Below are positions 5,939-13,449 of a DNA stretch of 18,870 nucleotides, piece by piece. Numbering within the stretch: the stretch's first letter is position 1; each line of letters opens with the position of its first letter. Position numbers and translations under genes: made by a program. Under the pieces are notes generated by a model. That model did no database searches. It was not told the origin of the DNA and was given only the letters and a program-made list of their open reading frames with translations. The DNA is from Clostridium sp. CAG:510. GTDB lineage: Bacteria; Bacillota; Clostridia; Lachnospirales; Lachnospiraceae. The stretch is taken from positions 30,828 through 49,697 of the forward strand of contig FR880815.1 of the NCBI GenBank assembly GCA_000434615.1, given 5' to 3'.

Positions 5939-6224
5939 ATTTGCTTCTTACGTTTTTCTTTGCATAGAAGCAGATTTCGTATTTTGGCTTATTTGCTTCT
6001 TGTGTTTTTCTTTACATAGAAGCAAATTTTATATTTTACCTTATTTGCTGTTCCATCTTAGAAGCAGATTTCCCAATTTCTTTCATCTGCTTCTTTTATG
6101 TTCTTAAATATGATATGGCAAGAACGTATTTTTGATATTTTATGCTTTTTACTCTTTTTCGTTGGAGCATTTCAGACAAAAAAGCAAATTTGCTTCTACC
6201 AGGTCTAAAACAAGAGAAGCAAAT
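5939..6224. repeat. Array of dyads, 52-bp period (array 2)
   Basis: This fills most of the 419-bp gap between mazG and the GNAT gene. ATTTGCTTCT at 5939 and 5991 (52 bp apart) pairs with AGAAGCAGAT at 5966 and AGAAGCAAAT at 6018; a third left arm, ATTTGCTG, follows at 6043. AGAAGCAGAT (6060-6069) pairs with ATCTGCTTCT (6085-6094). A further perfect unit is ATTTGCTTCT (6188-6197) / AGAAGCAAAT (6215-6224). Three units have exactly 10-bp arms, 17-nt loops and a 37-nt span. Between 6095 and 6187 lie two unrelated smaller dyads, GTTCTT/AAGAAC (6100-6125) and ATGCT/AGCAT (6142-6170). On the minus strand the 6188-6224 unit is followed by TTTGCTTTTTT and might act as a weak mazG terminator. Confidence 0.87.
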
Positions 6225-6301
6225 TGCCGTTTTTTCATTTTTTTCTTCTAAATTTTGCCGAATAACCTTAAATTATACGAAGCCCGTTCTGCCATATGCC
6301 C

Positions 6302-7012
6302 CTACGATTCGTAAGCCGCAATCACATCTTCAATGCGGTCGGTCAGGATTTGCTCCGGGGAAAGCTTGTAAATTCGTGCTAAATCACAGACTTCCGTTAA
6401 AAGCTCTCCCACCTGCGCCTCGGCATCCTTGGAATAAGCTTCTTCCGGCACGGCACGCAGTTTTTGAACTGCCTCTTCTATTTTCTGAAGAGCCTCTTCC
6501 TTATTAGTATGTCTGTCGTAAAGCTTATCCGCTTTCTTTAATACCTTAGTCGCTCTGGTCAGTGCCGGAAGCTCTATGGGAATGTCCCTAAGCGGAGTGG
6601 AAGCCCAGGTTTGTCCGGCTTTTTCCTGCTTCTTGATTTCTTCCCAGTTCTGCAGCACCTGTTCGGAGGTATCCGCCTCCACAGTGCCAAACACATGCGG
6701 ATGTCTGCGGACCATTTTCTGCGCCACATCATTTACCACATCCTCCATGGTAAAAATGCCCTCTTCTTTGGCAATCTGCGCATGCATTACTACCTGAAGC
6801 AGCACATCCCCCAGTTCTTCCTGCAAGTTTCCGGCATTGCCGGTCGTATCGTAAATACGGATGGCAGCCAGAACCTCCGCCGCCTCTTCCATCATGCAGG
6901 GACGCAGACTGTCGTGAGTCTGAACCTTGTCCCACGGGCAGCCATTCTCGCTTCGCAGCATGGCGATAATATCTAAGAAGTCCTCATATGTGTATCTGTC
7001 CTTAAATTCCAT
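6302..7012 (-). CDS. mazG: MazG nucleoside triphosphate pyrophosphohydrolase
   Basis: MazG hydrolyses NTPs and dNTPs to monophosphate and pyrophosphate, a house-cleaning and stress function. The 236-residue protein has the first MazG domain with LRSENGCPWDKVQTHDSLRP (19-38), the metal-binding EEAAE (42-46) and EELGD pair, and FGTVEADTSEQVLQNWEEIK, followed by a shorter second domain ending with a DRIEDVIAAYE helix. The ATG at 7012 has a perfect AGGAGG six bases upstream; the in-frame ATG ten codons earlier has none. It follows the PEGA lipoprotein gene across a 111-bp gap holding a 16-bp tandem repeat. In many Firmicutes mazG lies directly before hup; here a GNAT gene and array 2 intervene. 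Confidence 0.95.
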   Translation of the reverse strand: MEFKDRYTYEDFLDIIAMLRSENGCPWDKVQTHDSLRPCMMEEAAEVLAAIRIYDTTGNAGNLQEELGDVLLQVVMHAQIAKEEGIFTMEDVVNDVAQKMVRRHPHVFGTVEADTSEQVLQNWEEIKKQEKAGQTWASTPLRDIPIELPALTRATKVLKKADKLYDRHTNKEEALQKIEEAVQKLRAVPEEAYSKDAEAQVGELLTEVCDLARIYKLSPEQILTDRIEDVIAAYES

Positions 7013-7044
7013 CTTGTTCCTCCTGATGTCATTTTCAATCAATG

Positions 7045-7106
7045 CTTCTGTTATCTCATACTTCTGCTATCTCACACTTCTATTATCTCAAGCTTTTATT
7101 TCACTG
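7045..7106. repeat. 16-bp tandem repeat upstream of mazG
   Basis: Three adjacent 16-bp copies of CTTCTNTTATCTCANN (7045-7060, 7061-7076, 7077-7092; the second has CTATCT) are followed by a decayed partial copy. They occupy about half of the 111-bp gap between the PEGA lipoprotein stop and mazG. No dyad symmetry is visible, unlike arrays 1 and 2. Confidence 0.8.
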
Positions 7107-7123
7107 CTTTTAGATTTTCAGCC

Positions 7124-8533
7124 TTACTGTGCTTTTTCCAGCTCTTCAAAGGAATAGCTTACATCCTTGTCCTCTGAGTCTACCTGAACCGTATAGCTGC
7201 GGGGTGTGTAACCGGTTTTCCGCAGGGTCACCACATGCACGCCTTCGGTCTTACGGAAGCTGATGGGAGCAATGCCAATATAGTTGCCGTCCACATAAAC
7301 CTCCACATCCTTCGGTGCGTCAATGTGCACCTGGTAATAATTCTTAGTGGTGTTGTTGCCTGTGCTGTCACCGGAAGAAACCGTTGTGTTAGAACCGGTC
7401 TCTTCGTCCTCATCGCCGTCCGAGCTTTCCAGTTCAATCTCAATGCCGGCGGAAGCTTCCGCCACCTTTAGGTAGCTGACCACGCTTTCGTAGCCGTCTG
7501 CTTTGGCAAGGAGCTGGTGAATACCATACTGCAAAGTAACCGGCAGGCTGGTGTCCACCAGGTTGCCGTCCACATACAAGGTAGCCGTAGAAGGCGTCAT
7601 GGCAAAAACAACCTGACCGTACTGCGGCTCCGCAATTTCAAAATCACTGATATCTACTAAAGTTTCCTGATTTCGCACAATGTTGACATTCTTGGTACCG
7701 CCGCCCCCGGCTGTGGAAAACTGCACTTCGTAACTGCCCTCGGGCACCACCAGAAGCATATCCTCCGTAATCTGGCGGATCTGGTTCTGTCCGACTTCAA
7801 TCCAGCCGCCGATAAAGCTCTCATCTCCCGAGAGCCTGAGGTAACCGTGTCCTTTTTCTACCACAATACTGACCACTGTTGTGTCAATGCCGTAAAAATC
7901 CAGTACGTCCACCTCGTTCAAATCCATTAGGTCAACTTCTTCGCCCTCGGAAAAAATCTTGGTCTGACCGGTAATCTTGTATACATCATTGCCAATCGTA
8001 ACATTATGGCTGCGGCTGTCGATGCTGTAACGGGACACCGATTTGTTGTTCCATGAAGAAGCGGAAAGGCTTAATGTATTCAGCCGCTTGGTGGATTTCA
8101 TAAACGTAACGTCTACAATATCCCCTTCTTTAATCTGATCGCGGGAAAGCGCCTCCCCGAATTTATCCGTAAAAGAAGTAATACCGTCATAGGTCAGAGT
8201 GTAATTTTTATCCACCGTCAGGTTGTAAAAGGTAATCTGGTTTTCCCCTTTGTTTACCTTTACCACCACAGCCGTGTCGGCAGAGTCATAATCGCCGGAC
8301 TGCGCCCCCGAAGTATTGCCGCTGGTTCCGTCTGCCGGGTTGCCGTTAGTGCCAGATGCCGCACTGCCGGTAGCGCCGGATGCTGCCGATGCCGGATTGC
8401 CGTTAGTGCCGGATGCTGCCTGACCGGAGGTTTTCCTGCCGCAGCCCGCTGTAAGCAACATGGCGGGAAGTAATATTCCAGCAATGAAACCCATTCCTAT
8501 TCTTTTGTATATGTAGCCGTACCGATTACCCAT
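7124..8533 (-). CDS. PEGA-domain lipoprotein
   Basis: This 469-residue protein is predicted to be exported and lipid-anchored: a hydrophobic signal peptide ends in the lipobox LLTAGC with Cys31. A Ser/Gly/Asn/Thr linker (about 33-80) holds two copies of AASGTNGNPA. A beta-rich middle region (about 87-230) has no family I can name. Two PEGA repeats follow, at about 306-358 (YVDGNLVDTSLPVTLQYGIH, ADGYES) and about 400-452 (YVDGNYIGIAPISFRKTEG, TGYTPR), separated by an acidic segment (DGDEDEE). PEGA domains are small surface beta folds often linked to envelope proteins; their ligand is unknown. AAAGGAAGG precedes the ATG. The gene lies between the CotS-like kinase gene and mazG in the same direction. 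Function unknown. Confidence 0.87.
   Translation of the reverse strand: MGNRYGYIYKRIGMGFIAGILLPAMLLTAGCGRKTSGQAASGTNGNPASAASGATGSAASGTNGNPADGTSGNTSGAQSGDYDSADTAVVVKVNKGENQITFYNLTVDKNYTLTYDGITSFTDKFGEALSRDQIKEGDIVDVTFMKSTKRLNTLSLSASSWNNKSVSRYSIDSRSHNVTIGNDVYKITGQTKIFSEGEEVDLMDLNEVDVLDFYGIDTTVVSIVVEKGHGYLRLSGDESFIGGWIEVGQNQIRQITEDMLLVVPEGSYEVQFSTAGGGGTKNVNIVRNQETLVDISDFEIAEPQYGQVVFAMTPSTATLYVDGNLVDTSLPVTLQYGIHQLLAKADGYESVVSYLKVAEASAGIEIELESSDGDEDEETGSNTTVSSGDSTGNNTTKNYYQVHIDAPKDVEVYVDGNYIGIAPISFRKTEGVHVVTLRKTGYTPRSYTVQVDSEDKDVSYSFEELEKAQ
8333..8419 (-). repeat. 57-bp-spaced coding repeat in the PEGA lipoprotein linker
   Basis: The ten codons for AASGTNGNPA occur at 8390-8419 and again at 8333-8362, 57 bp apart, with a few base differences. 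The period is a multiple of three. Confidence 0.75.
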
Positions 8534-8608
8534 GTATCTTTCCTTCCTTTAACCTATGTGCGACGTATGGTCTTGCCGTACTTTGTTCCGTCACCTTGTG
8601 CCGCCGTC

Positions 8609-9604
8609 TTACCGCAGATGCGCCACGTCCCGGAATACCTTATCCAAAAAGTTCTGCTTCTGCTGCTCCTGTTCCATCAGAATGTTCAACTTTTCAATAT
8701 TTTTATCCGGCGTCCAGACCTTTCTGGCGTTGTAGTAGAAATTCACAATTTTCCAGAACTTCACCGGATACGCCAGCCGGTAATATAATTCCACAAAGGA
8801 ACGCGCCGGCAGGGGATTTCCCACATCATATGCATGCAGAATGCTTTCGCCCAGCTCCACGCTCCAGTTGTTTTTTTCCATGACCTTGCGCAGGTACAGG
8901 CAGATGTCCCTGACCGGATTATCCATCACCAGCTTTTCAAAATTGATGACCGCAAATTCCCGGTTCCCGCGGATGATGTTGTGCTGCTGATAGTCGCCAT
9001 GGCACAAAAAGCCCTTTTCCTTAATATACTCCGTGTCACTGTCCAATGCAAATTCCTTCCATTCACCGGACACTTCCAGCGCCTGATTTAAGAAATACGG
9101 ATACCGTGCGAGCAGTGTCACCTCAAAAGCCGACTTCTGCCCTTTTTTGCACAAATACTGCCAGACCTTTTTCAGCTCCCGGTTGTGCTTCTCATATTCA
9201 CGGGTAAGGGAATACACCGATAAATCCCCGGCTTCTCCGGGCGGTAAAACCATCCGTCTGTGCAGGCGGGAAAGCATGGACGCCGCTTCTCTACACTCCT
9301 GACTGTCCCGGATATTGCACTCCCGGTTGTCAAAATATGACTTCAGCATATATTTTCTGCCGTCGGTATCCTGACAAAAAAGTGCCCCTTCCTTAGTGGG
9401 AAAAATCCGCTCGCAGCTTACGCCTTCGTCTGCCAGTTTCTTCAGTACCCGGTCCTGCAAACCCGCTTTCTGCTCACTGCCGTTATATTCCTTAAAAATA
9501 AAACATCCGTTGTCTGTGTCACAGAGCAAAGCTCCCCTGCCCTTTCTGACACGAACTGCCTCTATATCATAAAGCTCCAGTAACCCGGTTACTCTGTCAT
9601 TCAC
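8609..9604 (-). CDS. CotS-like kinase-fold protein (spore coat / aminoglycoside phosphotransferase superfamily)
   Basis: The 331-residue product belongs to the phosphotransferase (APH) fold and resembles CotS-family spore coat proteins. Visible are an N-lobe lysine strand (CFIFKEYN), the catalytic loop LCHGDYQQHNII and a C-terminal helical tail (RLAYPVKFWKIVNFYYNARK). The strand that should carry the second metal-binding Asp (usually IDFD) reads AVINFEK, so Asp is replaced by Asn. This may be a pseudokinase, or use metal differently. I place the start at the GTG at 9604, seven bases after GGGAGG, not at the GTG at 9619 that lies within that ribosome site. It starts 73 bp after cca and is probably co-transcribed with it. 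Exact role unknown; a sporulation link is family inference. Confidence 0.83.
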   Translation of the reverse strand: MNDRVTGLLELYDIEAVRVRKGRGALLCDTDNGCFIFKEYNGSEQKAGLQDRVLKKLADEGVSCERIFPTKEGALFCQDTDGRKYMLKSYFDNRECNIRDSQECREAASMLSRLHRRMVLPPGEAGDLSVYSLTREYEKHNRELKKVWQYLCKKGQKSAFEVTLLARYPYFLNQALEVSGEWKEFALDSDTEYIKEKGFLCHGDYQQHNIIRGNREFAVINFEKLVMDNPVRDICLYLRKVMEKNNWSVELGESILHAYDVGNPLPARSFVELYYRLAYPVKFWKIVNFYYNARKVWTPDKNIEKLNILMEQEQQKQNFLDKVFRDVAHLR

Positions 9605-9677
9605 GTCTTTTCCTCCCACACGATATTACGGTTTTCAAAACTCTAACCTATCATATGAAAAGAAAGAAAAAAGTATG

Positions 9678-11027
9678 TTAAGAATGACGCAGTTCCTTTG
9701 CCCGGGAAATCAGATAGTCTTTTTCGTTTTTTTCGGGAGTTTCCAGAACCTCGTCCAGAAGCTGCTTCAGAATATCTCCCAGCTCTCTGCCGGGCTGTAA
9801 ACCCGCCGCAATCAAATCCCTGCCGTTCACTGCAAGTGTCCGCAGGGAAACACATTCCTCTGCCTCACGGATTTCCCGGTAGCAGGTGTCCCATGCCGCA
9901 AGATTGCTTAATTTTTCTTTGCGCAGATACATGCTCTGGGCAAGAAGGTCTGCTTTTTTTACCAGAAGAAAATCGTCAAACAAATCCTCCCCTATTTTGT
10001 TGACTGCCCGCCGCACAATACGCCTGTCAGGAGCAACACCGTTGCCGTAATCATGAAAACGCACCAGCCTACAGACCTTATCCGTGGTGTCGTTATCCAT
10101 GCGGAGCCGCCTTAAAATAACCCGGCTCATTTCCGCGCCCATTTCCTCATGTCCGTGAAAATGGGTAATGCCTTTTTCATCCACGGTAAGACACTGCGGT
10201 TTGGCAATGTCATGCAGAAGCATGGTGAGACGCAATACTTTATCCGCCGGAACTTCTAAAAGAGAATGCAGAATGTGTTCTCCCACGTTGTAGCAGTGGT
10301 GGGGGTGATTCTGCGGTGTTTCCATGGCAAGGTCAAATTCCGGGAAAAATACTTTAGTGACGCCGCATTCGTAAGCCGTCCGAAGATAATCGGGATGCGG
10401 CGAAACTATCAGCTTCAAAAGCTCCGTCTGGATGCGTTCCGCACTGATTTTTTCCAGATTGCCCGCCAGTTTGTGAATGGCGGTAAGGGTATTTTCCTCA
10501 ATCCGGTAACCCAGCTGCGCCGAAAAACGGATGGCGCGCAGCATCCGGAGAGCATCTTCCGTGAAACGTTCTTCCGCATTGCCCACACAGCGGATAATGC
10601 CGTCCTTCAAGTCCTTCTGTCCCTCAAAAATATCAATCAGACCCACCGTTTCATTGTAAGCAAGGGCATTTATGGTAAAATCCCGCCGCTTCAAATCTTC
10701 TTCCAGGCTGCCGGTAAAAGAAACCTCCTTCGGGTGCCTGCCGTCCTCATATTCGCCGTCGATACGATAGGTGGTGACTTCAAAGCCTTCCCTGTCCAAA
10801 AGAATGGTCACCGTTCCGTGCTGGATGCCGGTGTCGATGGTGTGGGAAAACAGCGCCTTCACCTCCATGGGCTTTGCCGAGGTGGTAATATCCCAGTCGT
10901 TGGGTGTTCTGCCAAGCAGGCTGTCCCGGATGCATCCGCCGACCGCATAGGCTTCAAATCCGGCCTCCTGCAGGACGCCGATAATTTTATTTACTTTTCC
11001 GGGCATCTTGATTTTCACATCTGTCAT
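9678..11027 (-). CDS. cca: CCA tRNA nucleotidyltransferase with HD domain
   Basis: The enzyme adds or repairs the 3'-CCA end of tRNAs. The 449-residue sequence has the class II polymerase-beta fold head: AYAVGGCIRDSLLGR (27-40), the catalytic DWD (44-46), and the RRDFTINALAYN motif (114-125). The neck has FTEDALRMLRAIRFSAQLGY (155-174), including the RxxR-type elements. A C-terminal HD domain shows GEHILHSL (249-256), LLHDIAKP (270-277) and HFHGHEEMGAE (289-299); in this family it can carry phosphodiesterase or phosphatase activity. Length is typical for the Clostridia form. AAAGGAAAG lies nine bases before ATG. It follows a strong terminator, so it needs its own promoter, which I could not identify; a perfect AACCTC/GAGGTT palindrome at 11061-11073 lies in that gap. 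A simple poly(A) polymerase is less likely given the context. Confidence 0.93.
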   Translation of the reverse strand: MTDVKIKMPGKVNKIIGVLQEAGFEAYAVGGCIRDSLLGRTPNDWDITTSAKPMEVKALFSHTIDTGIQHGTVTILLDREGFEVTTYRIDGEYEDGRHPKEVSFTGSLEEDLKRRDFTINALAYNETVGLIDIFEGQKDLKDGIIRCVGNAEERFTEDALRMLRAIRFSAQLGYRIEENTLTAIHKLAGNLEKISAERIQTELLKLIVSPHPDYLRTAYECGVTKVFFPEFDLAMETPQNHPHHCYNVGEHILHSLLEVPADKVLRLTMLLHDIAKPQCLTVDEKGITHFHGHEEMGAEMSRVILRRLRMDNDTTDKVCRLVRFHDYGNGVAPDRRIVRRAVNKIGEDLFDDFLLVKKADLLAQSMYLRKEKLSNLAAWDTCYREIREAEECVSLRTLAVNGRDLIAAGLQPGRELGDILKQLLDEVLETPEKNEKDYLISRAKELRHS

Positions 11028-11083
11028 AATACGTTTCTTTCCTTTGCAATCTGCACATTCAACCTCTGAGGTTCCATTACCGG

Positions 11084-11113
11084 AAAAAGGTCCGAATTTC
11101 TCCGGACCTTTTT
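11084..11113 (-). terminator. Strong terminator after the zinc-ribbon gene, symmetrical
   Basis: AAAAAGGTCCG (11084-11094) and CGGACCTTTTT (11103-11113) form a perfect 11-bp stem with an 8-nt loop. A-rich and T-rich flanks make it a U-tailed hairpin in either direction. It ends the propeller-protein transcript 22 bases past its stop. Confidence 0.92.
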
Positions 11114-11135
11114 GTCACCTGCTTCCTGCCGTTAT

Positions 11136-12890
11136 TTAATCTTCCATAATCTTTACGGGCTCGCCTTTTTTCACATAATAATAACTGTTGACACCGTCTT
11201 CGGTCACCATATAAAGAATGCCGTCTGCATAATTTACCACATCGGTTACATTTTCCGCAACCAGTTCCTTTTTCTTACCGCTTTTACCGGCACTGTAAAG
11301 GTTTTCATCCTCTATATAGAAGATGGTCTTGGATGTTTCGTTATAAGCCATGTTGTTTCTGTTTGCGAAATCATTGGAAATCTTAACCAGTTTCTTTTTG
11401 CTCTTGCAGTAATAAAGCTCCGCCTCGTCACTTACCACATAGATATTGGATAAATCCCTGCCTGCCACATAACCGTTAATATAAACATCACCTTCGTACA
11501 GTTCGGTTTCTTCCCTGTCTGCGCCGAATTTGGTAATCTTATACAGTTTGCCGTCCTTCAGATAAATAAGAGATTTTCCGTTCTGCGCTACCGTAATTTT
11601 GCTGATGCCGTCCGCATCGCAAAGCTTGGCGCTGTCCTTGCCGTCCTTATTCAGGTAGCAGATATCGCCCTCGGTTGCAAATACCCATTCCGTCAGTTTG
11701 GAACGGTTTACCAAAACACCGCTGCTCTGGTTGCCGAATGTATAATCCTGGGCGGTAGTTTCATATTTATAATTCCACATACCGATCAGGGCATCACCGG
11801 CTACCTTGGAAGGCTCGTCCATGCCGATGCGGTAGAAATAAGTATTGTCTGATTTGGTGAAAAGAATTTCGGAAACATTGTTGTTAAAATAATAGGAGCC
11901 GGAAACATCGCGGGAAATCTTTTCCGCGTCTTTGCCATTATACCAGTAAAGCTTTACATTGGAAGAGTCGCTGTTGTCCGTGTAGAAAAAGGATTTTCCG
12001 TTGTCGCCGATGGCAAGCGGAATGCAGCCGTCCTTGTCCACTTTTTTGCCGTCCTTTCCGACAACCGCCACATAAAGCGTGTTATCGGAATTTCCTTCGT
12101 AGTCCTTTAAATAAGCCACCTGCTTACCGTTAGGAGAAACAAGATAATTGTATGCGTATACATCTGTATCGATTTTTTCGGAATTATCTTTTTTCACATT
12201 GTATACATAAAGGGTGGTTGCTGTGTAATCAGCTCCAACCGTGTATGCAATGCTGCTGCCGGAGTAGCTGACCTCCATATTCAGGACGTCGTTCTCGATT
12301 TCCACCGGAGTAAGCTCACTGTCTATTACATACAGAGTATCATCCGTTGTCAGATATGCAACGACACTGTTGTCATAATTATATGCCAGGGTGTCTACAT
12401 TATTTACTTCCAGCTCTTTTCCATCCGTGGTAAAGAAGCTGGAACCGTTATACATCAGACTTTTCTCTGAAAATTCAATGCCGTCCTTCGTTTTTCCCTT
12501 CGGCAGGAAAATCGCCACAACTACAATCACCGCTACCAGCACAATGCCAATCAGAATCACCGGCACAAAAGGAAATCCCTTTTTCTTTTTCGGCGGCTCC
12601 GCTGCCGGGGTACCACTTGACACATTTGTCATATTTGCCGGAGCGTTGCCTGTGCCGTTTCCTGCTGTACTGTTTGCTGCAGCTGCCACGTTGCCAGCTG
12701 TTCCTGCTGCATTTGCGGCTGTATTCATCGCGCCCGTCACACTTACTGCACCTGCTGTATTTGCTGCTTCTGGTGCAGCCTCGCCTGCGGCGTTATTTGC
12801 TTCACTGTCTACCGATGTCAGTCTGGCACCGCATTTGGGACAAAATACAGAGTCATCGGGTAACTCTGCTCCACACTGGTCACAAAACAT
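11136..12890 (-). CDS. Zinc-ribbon, membrane-anchored beta-propeller-like protein
   Basis: I cannot give a named function. The 584-residue protein starts with a zinc ribbon, FCDQCGAEL...FCPKCGARL, with Cys3, Cys6, Cys17 and Cys20. A low-complexity Ala/Asn/Gly/Thr linker (about 28-98) follows, then KKKKG and one membrane helix (about 107-129). The remaining 450 residues are a repetitive beta-strand domain with recurrent patterns such as GKQVAYLKD, GKSFFYTDN, GKSLIYLKDGKLYKIT and TIFYIEDENLYSAG, typical of WD40-like/TolB-like or DUF5050-type propellers. The topology puts the zinc ribbon inside and the propeller outside. A good AAGGAGG precedes the ATG. It begins 74 bp after cdd and ends at a strong terminator. 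Co-transcription with the deo genes is possible, since no terminator separates them. Confidence 0.85.
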   Translation of the reverse strand: MFCDQCGAELPDDSVFCPKCGARLTSVDSEANNAAGEAAPEAANTAGAVSVTGAMNTAANAAGTAGNVAAAANSTAGNGTGNAPANMTNVSSGTPAAEPPKKKKGFPFVPVILIGIVLVAVIVVVAIFLPKGKTKDGIEFSEKSLMYNGSSFFTTDGKELEVNNVDTLAYNYDNSVVAYLTTDDTLYVIDSELTPVEIENDVLNMEVSYSGSSIAYTVGADYTATTLYVYNVKKDNSEKIDTDVYAYNYLVSPNGKQVAYLKDYEGNSDNTLYVAVVGKDGKKVDKDGCIPLAIGDNGKSFFYTDNSDSSNVKLYWYNGKDAEKISRDVSGSYYFNNNVSEILFTKSDNTYFYRIGMDEPSKVAGDALIGMWNYKYETTAQDYTFGNQSSGVLVNRSKLTEWVFATEGDICYLNKDGKDSAKLCDADGISKITVAQNGKSLIYLKDGKLYKITKFGADREETELYEGDVYINGYVAGRDLSNIYVVSDEAELYYCKSKKKLVKISNDFANRNNMAYNETSKTIFYIEDENLYSAGKSGKKKELVAENVTDVVNYADGILYMVTEDGVNSYYYVKKGEPVKIMED

Positions 12891-12964
12891 ATTTTTTCCT
12901 CCTTACCAATCCCGTTCTTTCACGTATTTTATTGCATATTTATACTTTTCTGTTTCCAACACTT

Positions 12965-13399
12965 TTATTTCAGGTTTTCCTGTGAAAATCCAAAGGGTAA
13001 AATTTCCCGCAGGGTGAACTGCCTACAGGTTTCGGGTGCGTCACCCGACAAAATCAGAAATTCGTCCGGGGCACAGAATTCTGCCATGACCTGCCTGCAT
13101 ACACCGCAGGGAGTACAGAATACCGGAGGTCCGCCTTCCTTGCCTCCCACAATTAAGATAGCTGCAAATTCTCTCTCCCCTTCGCTGACTGCATGGAAGA
13201 AAGCCGTCCTCTCCGCACAGTTTGTGGGAGAATATGCCGCATTTTCTATGTTGCAGCCGCCGTATATTTTGCCGCCCTTTGTAAGCAGCGCCGCTCCCAC
13301 CTGAAAATGGGAATAGGGCGTATAAGCTCTCCTGCGAAACACCGTTGCCACTTCAAAAAGAGCCGCAACCTGTTCTTCTGACAATCTTTTTTCTGTCAT
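12965..13399 (-). CDS. cdd: Cytidine deaminase
   Basis: The enzyme deaminates cytidine and deoxycytidine to uridine and deoxyuridine in the cytoplasm. The 144-residue length fits the homotetrameric class. Zinc-site residues are all present: Cys61 and catalytic Glu63 in TNCAERTAFF, and Cys98 and Cys101 in CTPCGVCRQ. YTPYSHFQVGAAL (26-38) and GGCNIENAAYSPT (47-59) form the substrate pocket. It is the last of the deoD-deoC-cdd group, starting 50 bp after deoC, and feeds pyrimidine deoxynucleosides into salvage. Confidence 0.96.
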   Translation of the reverse strand: MTEKRLSEEQVAALFEVATVFRRRAYTPYSHFQVGAALLTKGGKIYGGCNIENAAYSPTNCAERTAFFHAVSEGEREFAAILIVGGKEGGPPVFCTPCGVCRQVMAEFCAPDEFLILSGDAPETCRQFTLREILPFGFSQENLK

Positions 13400-13449
13400 A
13401 AAATACCTATACCTTTCAGATACTTTAGCTTTAGCACCCTGTGAAAAGT

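Noticed and set aside
4465..6224. CRISPR array
   Set aside because: Units are degenerate, the kept part is a dyad with similar loops, linkers are short and similar to one another, and there are no cas genes.
10266..11069. Plus-strand 267-aa open frame
   Set aside because: Antisense shadow of cca, which has all family motifs; no ribosome site or recognisable domain.
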